From: Streptomyces sp. A0958
Lineage (GTDB): Bacteria; Actinomycetota; Actinomycetes; Streptomycetales; Streptomycetaceae
NCBI RefSeq assembly: GCF_004795035.1
Contig: NZ_SSBK01000012.1
Span: forward strand, 1 to 64,000
Direction of reading: 5' to 3'
DNA length: 64,000 bases
Shown piece after piece: positions 34,720 through 43,197 of this stretch. Under the pieces are notes generated by a model. The model saw nothing but the letters and a program-made list of their open reading frames with translations. It had not been told where the DNA came from and did no database searches. Each line of letters begins with the position of its first letter. The first letter of the stretch is position 1. The position numbers and the translations under genes were made by a program.

Positions 34720-35304
34720 GTGAAGGAAGCCGTGTACATCAGCGGAACGGCCTCGGCGGGGCCCGATCTGCAGGAGCTGATGGGCAGGGTCGCCCTGGGC
34801 GACCAGGCCGCCTTCACCCAGGTCTACGACGCGGTGAGCGGCCCGGTGCTCGGGCTCGTCCGCAGCGTCCTGCGCGATCCGGCCCAGTCCGAGGAGGTCG
34901 CCCAGGAGGTCCTGGTCGAGGTGTGGCGTACGGCTTCACGCTTCCGGGCCGCGCGGGGCAGCGCCATGAACTGGGTGCTGACCCTGGCCCACCACCGCGC
35001 CGTCGACCGCGTCCGCTCGGCGCAGGCGTCGGCCGCCCGCGAGCACAAGGCCGCCCTGCTCGACCGCACACCCGCCTTCGACCACGTCGCCGAACAGGTC
35101 GAGAGCCGGCTGGAGCGCGAGCAGGTGCGCCGCTGCATGCGGACCCTCTCCGAACTGCAACGGGAGTCCGTCACCCTGGCGTACTACCGCGGGCTGACCT
35201 ACCGCGAGGTGGCCGAACTCCTCTCCGTGCCGCTCGGCACGATCAAGACTCGGCTGCGCGACGGACTGATCCGGATGCGCGACTGCCTCGGGGTGAGCGC
35301 ATGA
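34720..35304 (+). CDS. sigK: ECF sigma factor SigK
   Basis: Extracytoplasmic-function sigma factor of 194 residues. Sigma region 2 (VLRDPAQSEEVAQEVLVEVW, then AMNWVLTLAHHRAVDRVR) and region 4 (LSELQRESVTLAYYRGLTYR, EVAELLSVPLGTIKTRLRDG) are intact. The gene pairs by ATGA overlap with an RskA-type anti-sigma gene, the arrangement of the SigK/ECF19 group. Start is GTG 34720 with GAAGGG upstream. Its likely targets are its own operon and the downstream oxidoreductase and fasciclin genes. Confidence 0.93.
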   Translation: MKEAVYISGTASAGPDLQELMGRVALGDQAAFTQVYDAVSGPVLGLVRSVLRDPAQSEEVAQEVLVEVWRTASRFRAARGSAMNWVLTLAHHRAVDRVRSAQASAAREHKAALLDRTPAFDHVAEQVESRLEREQVRRCMRTLSELQRESVTLAYYRGLTYREVAELLSVPLGTIKTRLRDGLIRMRDCLGVSA

Positions 35305-36065
35305 GCGACGCCGGACTGCACACACTGACGGGTGCCTACGCCCTGCACGCGCTGCCGGACGCGGAACGCCGTGACTTCGAACGGCACCTCGGCGCCTGCG
35401 AGGCCTGCTCCGTCGAGGTGCGCGAGCTCTCCGAGACCGCGACCCGGCTCGGGCTCGCCGTCGCCGCCCCGGCCCCCCGGGAGCTGCGCGAGCGGGTGCT
35501 GCGGGAGATCACGACCGTACGACAGGAGCCGCCGGCCGTGGGCCGCCGTGACCGCTCGCGCCCGAGGCGGGGCCCAGCGGCCGGATGGCCCAGGTTCGCA
35601 CTGGCGGCGAGCCTGGCCGCGGCGGCGGGCTTCGGCGGTGTCGCGGTCTGGCAGCACCAAGAGGCGCGGGACGCCCGCCAGGAGGCGGACGCCGCCCGGC
35701 AGCAGGGCGCCCAGGTGGCCCAGGTCCTCGCCGCCCCCGACGCCCGGTCCTCGGCCGGCACGCTGAAGAACGGCGCGAAGGGCACGGTGGTGGTCTCCCG
35801 GAGCCAGGACCGCGCCGTGTTCATGGCCTCCGGGCTGGCGAAGGCGCCCAGCGGCAAGGTGTACCAGCTGTGGTTCGCCGACGGCGGCACGATGCGCCCG
35901 GCGGGCCTGCTGCAAGCCTCGGGCGCGTCGCCGACGACGTACGCGGCCGTGCTCGACGGCCAGGTCGACGGGGCCACCGGCCTGGGCATCACCGTCGAGC
36001 CGGCGGGCGGCTCGACGCAGCCGACCTCCGCCCCGCTGGCCCTGATGGACCTGCCGTCGGCATGA
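35301..36065 (+). CDS. rskA: RskA family anti-sigma factor
   Basis: Membrane anti-sigma factor of 254 residues. The zinc-associated anti-sigma motif is H29-x3-C33-x2-C36 (HLGACEAC) in a cytoplasmic helical domain. A transmembrane helix (about 98-116) is followed by the extracellular RskA_C domain (KNGAKGTVVVSRSQDRAVFM, YQLWFADGG). It should hold SigK inactive until proteolysis. ATG 35301 overlaps the sigK stop. Confidence 0.93.
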   Translation: MSDAGLHTLTGAYALHALPDAERRDFERHLGACEACSVEVRELSETATRLGLAVAAPAPRELRERVLREITTVRQEPPAVGRRDRSRPRRGPAAGWPRFALAASLAAAAGFGGVAVWQHQEARDARQEADAARQQGAQVAQVLAAPDARSSAGTLKNGAKGTVVVSRSQDRAVFMASGLAKAPSGKVYQLWFADGGTMRPAGLLQASGASPTTYAAVLDGQVDGATGLGITVEPAGGSTQPTSAPLALMDLPSA

Positions 36066-36082
36066 ACGGATGACCAGAGGGG

Positions 36083-36109
36083 GGCGGGACCGCGTGGTGC
36101 GGTCCCGCC
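36083..36109 (+). terminator. Terminator after sigK-rskA
   Basis: Perfect 11-bp stem (36083-36093 with 36099-36109) and a 5-base loop, about 18 bases after the rskA stop. Confidence 0.7.
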
Positions 36110-36208
36110 AGGGCCTGGGCGTCCCGGCGTAGTGGGTGCCGAAGCCGTCCGCGCGCCGGCACCCACAGACGGTCAGAAGGCCGAAGCCTCATCCGATCGG
36201 GTGGCAGA

Positions 36209-36236
36209 CCAATCCGCCGGGCCCACGGCTCCGAAT
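36209..36236 (+). promoter_or_regulatory. SigK-type promoter of the molybdopterin oxidoreductase gene
   Basis: CCAATC (36209-36214), 16 bases, CCGAAT (36231-36236). It matches the sigK promoter in both hexamers, in spacing and in flanking CGGCT before and C after the -10. The -10 ends 7 bases before the GTG start, so the transcript is probably leaderless. Confidence 0.7.
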
Positions 36237-36243
36237 CCCGGTC

Positions 36244-37854
36244 GTGAGTGAAGATCAGAACGATCCGGAGACCGGGGCCCCCGCGCCCCGGCGACCCGGC
36301 TGGGCACGTGCGGCCGGCGCCGCGCTCAGCGGTGTGATCGCCGGGTTCTGCGCCCTGGCCGTTGCCGAACTGGTGGCTGCGGTCGTACGCCCCGAAGCGG
36401 GACCGGTCGCGGCGGTGGGCGGTGCGGTGATCGACCGCACTCCCCCGGCGCTCAAGGACTTCGCCGTACGGAACTTCGGGACGAACGACAAGCTGGTCCT
36501 GGAACTCGGCATCCTGGTCCTCCTGGCGCTGTTCGCCGTGGCGGTCGGACTGCTGGCGCTGCGGCACCGGCTGCCGGGCGCCGCGGCCGTGCTGGTCTTC
36601 GGGGCGGTCGGGGCGGCGGCGGCGATCGGACGGCCGGAGGGCCGGGTGTCCGACGCCCTGCCGTCGGTGGTCGGTGCCGTGGTCGCCGCAGGGGTGCTGT
36701 ATCTCCTGGCCGGGCGGCTGTCCCCGGCCGCCGCCCCCTCACCCGGCGGGCCCGCGGCCGGTGCCTTCGACCGGCGCGGGTTCGTCGTCGCGGCGAGCGC
36801 CGCGGCGGCCGCCTCGGCCGGGGCCGGCCTGCTGGGGCGACGGCTCACCTCAGCCGTGCAGGCCGGGGCCGCCGCCTCCCGCCGCGACCTGGTGCTTCCC
36901 GCACCCGACTCGCCGGCACCGGCCGTACCGGCGGGCGCGGACCTGAAGATCCGGGGCCTGGGACCGTTCGTCACGCCCAACAAGGATTTCTACCGCGTCG
37001 ACACGGCCCTCGTCGTACCGCGCGTCGACGCCGACGCGTGGCGGCTGAGGATTCACGGCACGGGCGTGGCCGAACCGGTGACGCTGAGCTTCCGGGACCT
37101 GCTGCGCCGGGAGATCGTCGAGCGCGACATCACCCTGACCTGTGTATCGAACGAGGTGGGCGGGCCGTACGTCGGCAACGCCCGGTGGATCGGCGTGCGG
37201 CTGGCCGATCTGCTGCGGGAGGCCGGGGTGAAGCCGCCGTCCGAGGGCGGGCGTGCGGACCAGATCGTGGCGCGTTCGGTGGACGGGATGACGATCGGCA
37301 CCCCGGTCGAGGACGTGATGGACGGCCGCGACGCGCTGCTCGCCCTCGGCATGAACGGCGAGCCGCTGCCCTTCGAGCACGGCTTCCCGGTCCGGATGGT
37401 CGTCCCCGGCCTGTACGGATACGTCTCGGCCTGCAAGTGGATCAAGGACATCGAGCTGACCACGTTCGACGCCTACGACGCCTACTGGGTCAAGCGGTCG
37501 TGGTCCCCGCGGGCCCCCATCAAGACCCAGTCCCGTATCGACACCCCCCGCCCCTTCGCCTCCCCGAAGGCCGGCACGGTCCCGGTCGCCGGGGTCGCCT
37601 GGGCCCAGCACCGCGGCATCACGCGGGTCGAGGTCCGGGTGGACGGCGGCCCCTGGCATCCCGCACGGCTGGCGGCGCAGACCAGCCGGGACACCTGGCG
37701 CCAGTGGGTGTGGGAGTGGCCGGCCACTCCCGGCAGCCACACCTTGGAGGTCCGCGCGACGGACCAAACCGGCGCCCTCCAGACCGGCCGGCGCATCGGC
37801 ACCGTACCCAACGGTGCGACGGGCCGGCACACGGTGGTGGTCGACGTGACCTGA
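36244..37854 (+). CDS. Membrane-anchored molybdopterin-dependent oxidoreductase
   Basis: Protein of 536 residues. It begins with four or five hydrophobic helices (residues 20-160) and a second hydrophobic stretch after an Arg-Arg pair (DRRGFVVAASAAAA, 176-190) that resembles a Tat-like or membrane anchor. The sulfite-oxidase-type molybdopterin domain follows, with the Mo-ligand Cys300 in TLTCVSNEVGG, and a C-terminal Mo-co dimerisation domain (about 430-536, VAGVAWAQHRGITRVEVRVD). The active domain is outside the membrane. Its substrate is unknown; methionine sulfoxide or sulfite-like compounds are possible. GTG 36244 is at the expected transcription start. Confidence 0.88.
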   Translation: MSEDQNDPETGAPAPRRPGWARAAGAALSGVIAGFCALAVAELVAAVVRPEAGPVAAVGGAVIDRTPPALKDFAVRNFGTNDKLVLELGILVLLALFAVAVGLLALRHRLPGAAAVLVFGAVGAAAAIGRPEGRVSDALPSVVGAVVAAGVLYLLAGRLSPAAAPSPGGPAAGAFDRRGFVVAASAAAAASAGAGLLGRRLTSAVQAGAAASRRDLVLPAPDSPAPAVPAGADLKIRGLGPFVTPNKDFYRVDTALVVPRVDADAWRLRIHGTGVAEPVTLSFRDLLRREIVERDITLTCVSNEVGGPYVGNARWIGVRLADLLREAGVKPPSEGGRADQIVARSVDGMTIGTPVEDVMDGRDALLALGMNGEPLPFEHGFPVRMVVPGLYGYVSACKWIKDIELTTFDAYDAYWVKRSWSPRAPIKTQSRIDTPRPFASPKAGTVPVAGVAWAQHRGITRVEVRVDGGPWHPARLAAQTSRDTWRQWVWEWPATPGSHTLEVRATDQTGALQTGRRIGTVPNGATGRHTVVVDVT

Positions 37855-37966
37855 CCGCCCCACCGCCTCACACCACTCGCGTGCACCACCCTCCCGGGGC
37901 CGCGCACACCCCCCATCAACTACCCAACGCAGTCAATCAGTTACGCATCCGAACCAGGAGAACACC

Positions 37967-38620
37967 ATGAAGGTCATCCACGCCCGCCGCGCCGCCGTCG
38001 CCCTGTCCGCCGCGGTGATCCTGCCGCTGGCCCTGACGGCCTGCTCCACCGATTCCAAGGACAGCGCGTCCGGCTCCACCGCTTCGCCGGCGAAGGCCCC
38101 GGCCCCCGCCTCGCCCTCCGCCGACGACTCCACGGGCATGGACGAGCCCTTCGGCCCGGCCTGCGCGTCGGTCCCGAAGAACGGCGCGGGCTCCTTCTCC
38201 GGCATGGCGAAGGACCCGGTCGCCACCGCGGCCTCCCACAACCCGGCGCTCTCCACCCTGGTCACCGCGGTCAAGAAGGCCGGCCTGGTCGACACCCTGA
38301 ACAACGCGCAGAACATCACCGTGTTCGCCCCGACCAACGACGCCTTCGCCAAGATCCCGAAGGCCGACCTCGACGAGCTGCTCGCCGACAAGGCGGCGCT
38401 CACCAAGGTCCTCACCTACCACGTGGTGGGCCGGGAGCTGACGCCGAAGCAGCTGGAGAAGGGCTCCTTCGACACCCTGGAGAAGGAGCAGCTGATGACG
38501 GCCGGCTCGGGCATGGCCTACACCGTGAACGACTCCTCGAAGGTCGTTTGCGGCAACGTCCAGACCGCCAACGCGACGGTCTACATCGTCGACACGGTCC
38601 TGATGCCGCCCGCCGCCTAG
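37967..38620 (+). CDS. Fasciclin (FAS1) domain lipoprotein
   Basis: Lipoprotein of 217 residues. The lipobox LTAC puts the lipidated Cys at residue 26, followed by a Ser/Ala/Pro linker and a FAS1 domain (about 75-217) with the H-box-like NITVFAPTNDAFAKIP and TYHVVG. It resembles the MPT83/MPT70 antigens of mycobacteria, which are under SigK. It is 112 bases downstream of the oxidoreductase and has no SigK-type promoter of its own that I can see, so it may be cotranscribed. Confidence 0.92.
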   Translation: MKVIHARRAAVALSAAVILPLALTACSTDSKDSASGSTASPAKAPAPASPSADDSTGMDEPFGPACASVPKNGAGSFSGMAKDPVATAASHNPALSTLVTAVKKAGLVDTLNNAQNITVFAPTNDAFAKIPKADLDELLADKAALTKVLTYHVVGRELTPKQLEKGSFDTLEKEQLMTAGSGMAYTVNDSSKVVCGNVQTANATVYIVDTVLMPPAA

Positions 38621-38627
38621 CGGTTCT

Positions 38628-38658
38628 CCTCGCGGTGGGCGCCACGCCCACCGCGAGG
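38628..38658 (+). terminator. Terminator after the FAS1 gene
   Basis: Perfect 14-bp stem (38628-38641 with 38645-38658) and a 3-base loop, 8 bases after the stop codon. Confidence 0.8.
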
Positions 38659-38803
38659 CCGTTGGGGCACAGTGCGGACCCTGCGGAGATCCAGTCGCCG
38701 CAAAACTACACATAAGCCACATATAAGAGCAGACTGGTGTGTGCGGGCCATTTCCCGCACACAGCGGTGACCGGGTCCGCACGATCCGAAGGGGAACGAA
38801 CTC

Positions 38804-39253
38804 ATGTCAAACGTCTCGCACGCCGGCCACGACATGGCCGGACACCCCGATGCACCGGAAATGAGCGACCGCTACGCGCGCGTGATGGGCGGCCGCGACG
38901 TGGCGCTCGTGGACGCACCGGTCTTCCTGGTCGGCCTGTACTGCGCCGTCTCCCCGTGGGTGCTGCACTTCACGACCTCGCAGTCCTCCCTGGTGACGAA
39001 CAACCTGATCATGGGGATCGCGATCGCCGTGCTCGGTCTCGGGTTCACCGCGATGCCGCAGCGGATGTACGGCCTGAGCTGGGCCATCGTCGCCATGGGT
39101 GCCTGGACGATCGTCGCGCCCTGGGTGGTGGGCAGCAGTCCGGACAGGGGAGTCGTCCTGAACAACGTCATCATCGGCGGACTGACCGCCCTGCTGGGAA
39201 TGGTGTGCGCGGGCGCGTCGATGAAGATGAGCCGCGGCGGCCGACGGGGTTAG
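38804..39253 (+). CDS. SPW repeat membrane protein
   Basis: Protein of 149 residues with a His/Met-containing N-terminus, about four hydrophobic helices and two SPW-type motifs (AVSPWVL near residue 48 and VAPWVV near 105). The SPW family is frequent in Streptomyces and of unknown function. The start is ATG 38804 with GAAGGGGA upstream. It is downstream of the SigK locus but separated by a terminator and its own 140-base upstream region. Confidence 0.88.
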   Translation: MSNVSHAGHDMAGHPDAPEMSDRYARVMGGRDVALVDAPVFLVGLYCAVSPWVLHFTTSQSSLVTNNLIMGIAIAVLGLGFTAMPQRMYGLSWAIVAMGAWTIVAPWVVGSSPDRGVVLNNVIIGGLTALLGMVCAGASMKMSRGGRRG

Positions 39254-39379
39254 CGTCCCGCAGCCCACTCCCGGGGAACGGAGCCCCCGCACCACCGCCG
39301 ACCGGACCGCGTGTCCGGCCGGCGGCCGTGCGCCGAGGCCGACGCGCCGGAACCGACGCCACGCCTCAGCCCTCAGTCC

Positions 39380-42214
39380 TCAGCCCAGGGAGCTGTACGC
39401 GACCACGCCCCGCAGCACCTCGTCCACCGCCTTGCGCGCACTGCGCGCCACCGAGCTGTTCTCCCGGGGCGCGGCGGCCGCGACCTGGCCCAGCACGTCG
39501 ATGACCTGCTTGCACCACCGTACGAAGTCGCCCGCCGGCATCTCCGCCTCCCGCAGGACCTCGTCCAGCGACCGGCCCGACGCCCACATGTACACCGCCC
39601 AGGCGAAGCCGAGATCGGGCTCGCGCTGGCCGACCCCCTCCGCCTGGTTGATCTTGAAGTCCTCCTCCAGGGCGTCGAGCCGCCCCCAGATCCGGACCAT
39701 CTCGCCCATCGCGGTCTTCGCGGGACCGGACGGCAGCTTCGGCGCCACCGCGTCGTCGGCCTGCCGCGCCTCGTACACCAGGGCGGAGACGCAGGCCGCG
39801 AGTTCGGCCGGGTTCAGCCCCTCCCAGACGCCGGCGCGCAGGCACTCGCTCGCCAGCAGGTCCAGCTCGCCGTACAGCCGGGCGAGGCGCCGTCCGTGCT
39901 CGGTGACCTCGCTGCCGCGCAGGTAGTCCAGCTCGGTGAGCAGGGCCACGATCCGGTCGAAGGTGCGGGCGATCGTGTTGGTCCGCCCCTCGATCCGGCG
40001 CTCCAGCTGCCGGGTGTCCCGCTGGAGCCGGTAGTAGCGCTCGGCCCATCGGGCGTGGTCCTCGCGCTCGTCGCACCCGTGGCAGGGGTGGGCGCGCAGC
40101 TCGGTCCGCAGGCGCGCGATCTCGTGGTCGTCGGCGGCGGGGGCGCGCCCCCGGCGGTGCCGGTCCGGGACGATGTGGCCGGCCTTGGTGCGCAGCGCGG
40201 ACGCCAGGTCGCGGCGCGACTGCGGCGAGCGCGGGTTGAACGACTTCGGGACGCGCATCCGCTCCACGGCCTCGACCGGGACCGGGAAGTCGATCGAGGC
40301 GAGCCGCTTGACCTGCCGCTCGGCCGTCAGCACCAGCGGCCGGGGGCCGTCGTGGTACTCCATGCCGCGGTGGCCGTGCCCGTTGGTCCGCCCGGCCGGA
40401 AGCCCGGGGTCCAAGACGAGCGCGAGCCCGGCGAACTTGCCGGTCGGCACATGGATGACATCGCCGGGCTTCAGCTTCTCCAGGGAGGCCGCGGCGGCGG
40501 CCCGCCGCTGCGTGGCACCCTGCTTGGCGAGCTCCGTCTCCCGGTCCTTGAGGTCGCGGCGCAGCCGCGCGTACTCCTCGAAGTCACCGAGGTGGCAGGT
40601 CATGCCCTCGCGGTAGCCCTCCAGGCCCTCCTCGTTCTTCTGGACCTGCCGGGAGATCCCGACGACCGACCGGTCCGCCTGGAACTGCGCGAACGACGTC
40701 TCAAGCAGTTCGCGCGAACGGTGCCGCCCGAACTGGTGCACCAGATTGACCGCCATGTTGTACGACGGGCGGAAGCTGGAGCGCAGCGGGTACGTGCGCG
40801 TACCGGCGAGTCCGGCCAGGGCGCCCGGGTCCATGCCGCGCTGCCAGAGCACCACGGCGTGGCCCTCGACGTCGATCCCGCGCCGCCCGGCCCGGCCGGT
40901 CAGCTGGGTGTACTCACCGGGGGTGATGTCGGCGTGCTGCTCGCCGTTCCACTTGACGAGCTTCTCCAGGACCACCGAGCGGGCGGGCATGTTGATGCCG
41001 AGCGCCAGCGTCTCGGTGGCGAAGACCGCCTTGACCAGGCCGCGGACGAACAGCTCCTCCACGACCTCCTTGAACCTCGGGAGCATCCCGGCGTGGTGCG
41101 CGGCGATGCCCCGTTCCAGACCTTCGAGCCACTCGTAGTAGCCGAGGACGTGCAGGTCCTCCGGGGGGATGGACGCCGTCCGCTCCTCCACGATCTCCCG
41201 CACCAGCCGGCGCTTGTCCTCGTCGTTGAGCCGGAGCCCGGCGTGCAGGCACTGCTGTACGGCGGCCTCGCAGGCGGCCCGGCTGAAGATGAACGTGATG
41301 GCGGGCAGCAGGCCCTCGGCGTCCAGCCGGTCGATGACCTCGGGGCGCGAGGGCGTCCAGATCCGGCTGCGCTGGCGGCGCTCGCGCTCACGATCGGCCT
41401 CGCGCACCATCTTGCCGCGCCGCCGTTCGCGCGGGTTGTACCCGCGCTGGTTCTCCATGCGGGCGAGCCGCACGAGGTCGGGGTTGACCTCGCGGCGGGT
41501 GACGCCCCGGCCGCCGTGGTCGCTCTCCTCCTCGAAGAGGTCGTACATCCGGCGGCCGGCCAGCACGTGCTGCCAGAGCGGCACGGGCCGGTGCTCGGAG
41601 ACGATCACCTCGGTGTCGCCGCGCACGGTGTCCAGCCAGTCGCCGAACTCCTCGGCGTTGGACACGGTCGCCGACAGGGAGACCAGGGTGACGGATTCGG
41701 GGAGGTGGATGATCACTTCCTCCCACACCGCGCCCCGGAAGCGGTCGGAGAGGTAGTGCACCTCGTCCATCACCACGTGTCCGAGGCCGTTGAGCGCCTG
41801 GGAGCCCGCGTAGAGCATGTTCCGCAGGACCTCGGTGGTCATCACGACCACCGGCGCGTCGGCGTTGACGCTGTTGTCACCGGTCAGCAGGCCGACCTTC
41901 TCGGCGCCGTAGCGCTTGACCAGGTCGGCGAACTTCTGGTTCGACAGGGCCTTGATCGGGGTGGTGTAGAAGCACTTGCGGCCCTGCTCCAGGGCGAGGT
42001 GCACGGCGAATTCGCCGACGATCGTCTTGCCCGAGCCGGTCGGGGCCGCGACGAGCACGCCCTTGCCTGCCTCCAGCGCCTTGCACGCCTCGATCTGGTA
42101 CGGGTCGAGATCGAAGTCGTACATCTCGCGGAACGGCCCGAGCGCGGTCGCCTGCTCGGCGGCCCGGAGCCGGGAAGCCTGGTATCGCTCAGCTGGTGAG
42201 AGGTCCTCTGTCAT
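39380..42214 (-). CDS. helY: DExH-box RNA helicase (HelY/Ski2-Mtr4-like)
   Basis: Helicase of 944 residues. It has motif I APTGSGKT, motif II DEVH (MDEVHYLSD), motif III SLSATVSN, and motif VI QLTGRAGRRGID, followed by a ratchet-like and C-terminal helical domain of about 400 residues. It is related to eukaryotic Ski2/Mtr4 and probably unwinds RNA for turnover. It is the last gene after tatA-tatC-dagK; in mycobacteria helY also follows tatC. ATG 42214 is the start giving MTEDLSPAERYQ. Confidence 0.92.
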   Translation of the reverse strand: MTEDLSPAERYQASRLRAAEQATALGPFREMYDFDLDPYQIEACKALEAGKGVLVAAPTGSGKTIVGEFAVHLALEQGRKCFYTTPIKALSNQKFADLVKRYGAEKVGLLTGDNSVNADAPVVVMTTEVLRNMLYAGSQALNGLGHVVMDEVHYLSDRFRGAVWEEVIIHLPESVTLVSLSATVSNAEEFGDWLDTVRGDTEVIVSEHRPVPLWQHVLAGRRMYDLFEEESDHGGRGVTRREVNPDLVRLARMENQRGYNPRERRRGKMVREADRERERRQRSRIWTPSRPEVIDRLDAEGLLPAITFIFSRAACEAAVQQCLHAGLRLNDEDKRRLVREIVEERTASIPPEDLHVLGYYEWLEGLERGIAAHHAGMLPRFKEVVEELFVRGLVKAVFATETLALGINMPARSVVLEKLVKWNGEQHADITPGEYTQLTGRAGRRGIDVEGHAVVLWQRGMDPGALAGLAGTRTYPLRSSFRPSYNMAVNLVHQFGRHRSRELLETSFAQFQADRSVVGISRQVQKNEEGLEGYREGMTCHLGDFEEYARLRRDLKDRETELAKQGATQRRAAAAASLEKLKPGDVIHVPTGKFAGLALVLDPGLPAGRTNGHGHRGMEYHDGPRPLVLTAERQVKRLASIDFPVPVEAVERMRVPKSFNPRSPQSRRDLASALRTKAGHIVPDRHRRGRAPAADDHEIARLRTELRAHPCHGCDEREDHARWAERYYRLQRDTRQLERRIEGRTNTIARTFDRIVALLTELDYLRGSEVTEHGRRLARLYGELDLLASECLRAGVWEGLNPAELAACVSALVYEARQADDAVAPKLPSGPAKTAMGEMVRIWGRLDALEEDFKINQAEGVGQREPDLGFAWAVYMWASGRSLDEVLREAEMPAGDFVRWCKQVIDVLGQVAAAAPRENSSVARSARKAVDEVLRGVVAYSSLG

Positions 42215-42273
42215 CTTGTCCACGAGCCTACCCGCCACCTCTGACAGTGACGCGATCTTTAATCGCCCATGGC

Positions 42274-43179
42274 TCAGGCCCCGGGAGCCACCCCGAGCAC
42301 CCGGACGGCGTTCGGCACGCAGGCGGCGGTCAGCGGCAGGGCACCGAGGGGTTCGCCGTCCGCGTACGCGGTGATCCCGACGGCTTCCAGAGTGATCGAG
42401 GAGACCCGGTGCACGGTCACGACGGGGTGGCTCAGGTGCGTCCCCCTGTACACCCGGGGGAAGACCTTGAGCAGCGTCGTACGGCTGCACTCGCCGACCA
42501 CCGTGACGTCGAAGAGGCCGTCGTCCATGACCGCGTCGGCGCAGATCCGCATGCCGCCGCCGTACGCCGTGCCGTTGCCGACCGCGACGAGCGTCGCCTG
42601 AATCTCACGGGCCGGACCGCCGTCGAGGGTCATGCGGTACGTGATCGGCTTGAAGGCGGCGAGCTCGGCGAGGATCGCCAGGTCGTACTTGAACCGGCCG
42701 CCCGCCCAGCGCATCCGGTTGCCCCGGTCGTTGACCCGGGAGTCGAAGCCGGAGGCGAGCACCGAGCCGAACCACCGCTCCCCGACCCGGCCGAGGTCGA
42801 TCTCACGCACCGGCGCCCGGCCCTTGAGCGCGTCGGCGGCGAGCCGGCCGGCTGCGGCGGGGTCGCGTATCGGGAGGCCGAGAGCCCGGGCGAAGTCGTT
42901 GCCCGTCCCCACCGCCACCACGCCCAGCGGGGTCAGCGTCCCGGCGACCGCCTGGAGGGCCAGGGACACCAGCCCGTCCCCGCCGACGGCGATCAGCGCG
43001 CCGGTCCCCTCCGCCACGGCCTCGCGCACCCTGCGCAGCGCGTCGTCGGCGTCCTCGCCGAGGATGGTGCGTACCGAGAAGCCGGCGTCCCGCAACGCGG
43101 AAGCGGCCGGCTGCGCGGCTCGCGCGCCCCGGCCGCGTCCTGCGGTGGGATTGACGAAAAGGGTGATCTCGCTGGTCAC
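42274..43179 (-). CDS. Diacylglycerol kinase family protein
   Basis: Lipid kinase of 301 residues with the DAGK catalytic signature VNPTAGRGRG at the N-terminus and AVGGDGLVSLALQAVAGTLT, VAVGTGNDFARAL in the ATP-binding domain. It probably phosphorylates diacylglycerol or a similar lipid for phospholipid recycling. It is 18 bases after tatC and 59 before helY, so it is likely in the tat operon. Confidence 0.9.
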   Translation of the reverse strand: MTSEITLFVNPTAGRGRGARAAQPAASALRDAGFSVRTILGEDADDALRRVREAVAEGTGALIAVGGDGLVSLALQAVAGTLTPLGVVAVGTGNDFARALGLPIRDPAAAGRLAADALKGRAPVREIDLGRVGERWFGSVLASGFDSRVNDRGNRMRWAGGRFKYDLAILAELAAFKPITYRMTLDGGPAREIQATLVAVGNGTAYGGGMRICADAVMDDGLFDVTVVGECSRTTLLKVFPRVYRGTHLSHPVVTVHRVSSITLEAVGITAYADGEPLGALPLTAACVPNAVRVLGVAPGA

Positions 43180-43197
43180 CCGGGGGACCTTACAAGG

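Noticed and set aside
37923-37954. SigK-type promoter directly before the FAS1 gene (CCCAAC and CCGAAC)
   Set aside because: Spacing is 20 rather than 16 bases, the -10 differs and overlaps the ribosome-binding region; cotranscription with the oxidoreductase is simpler.
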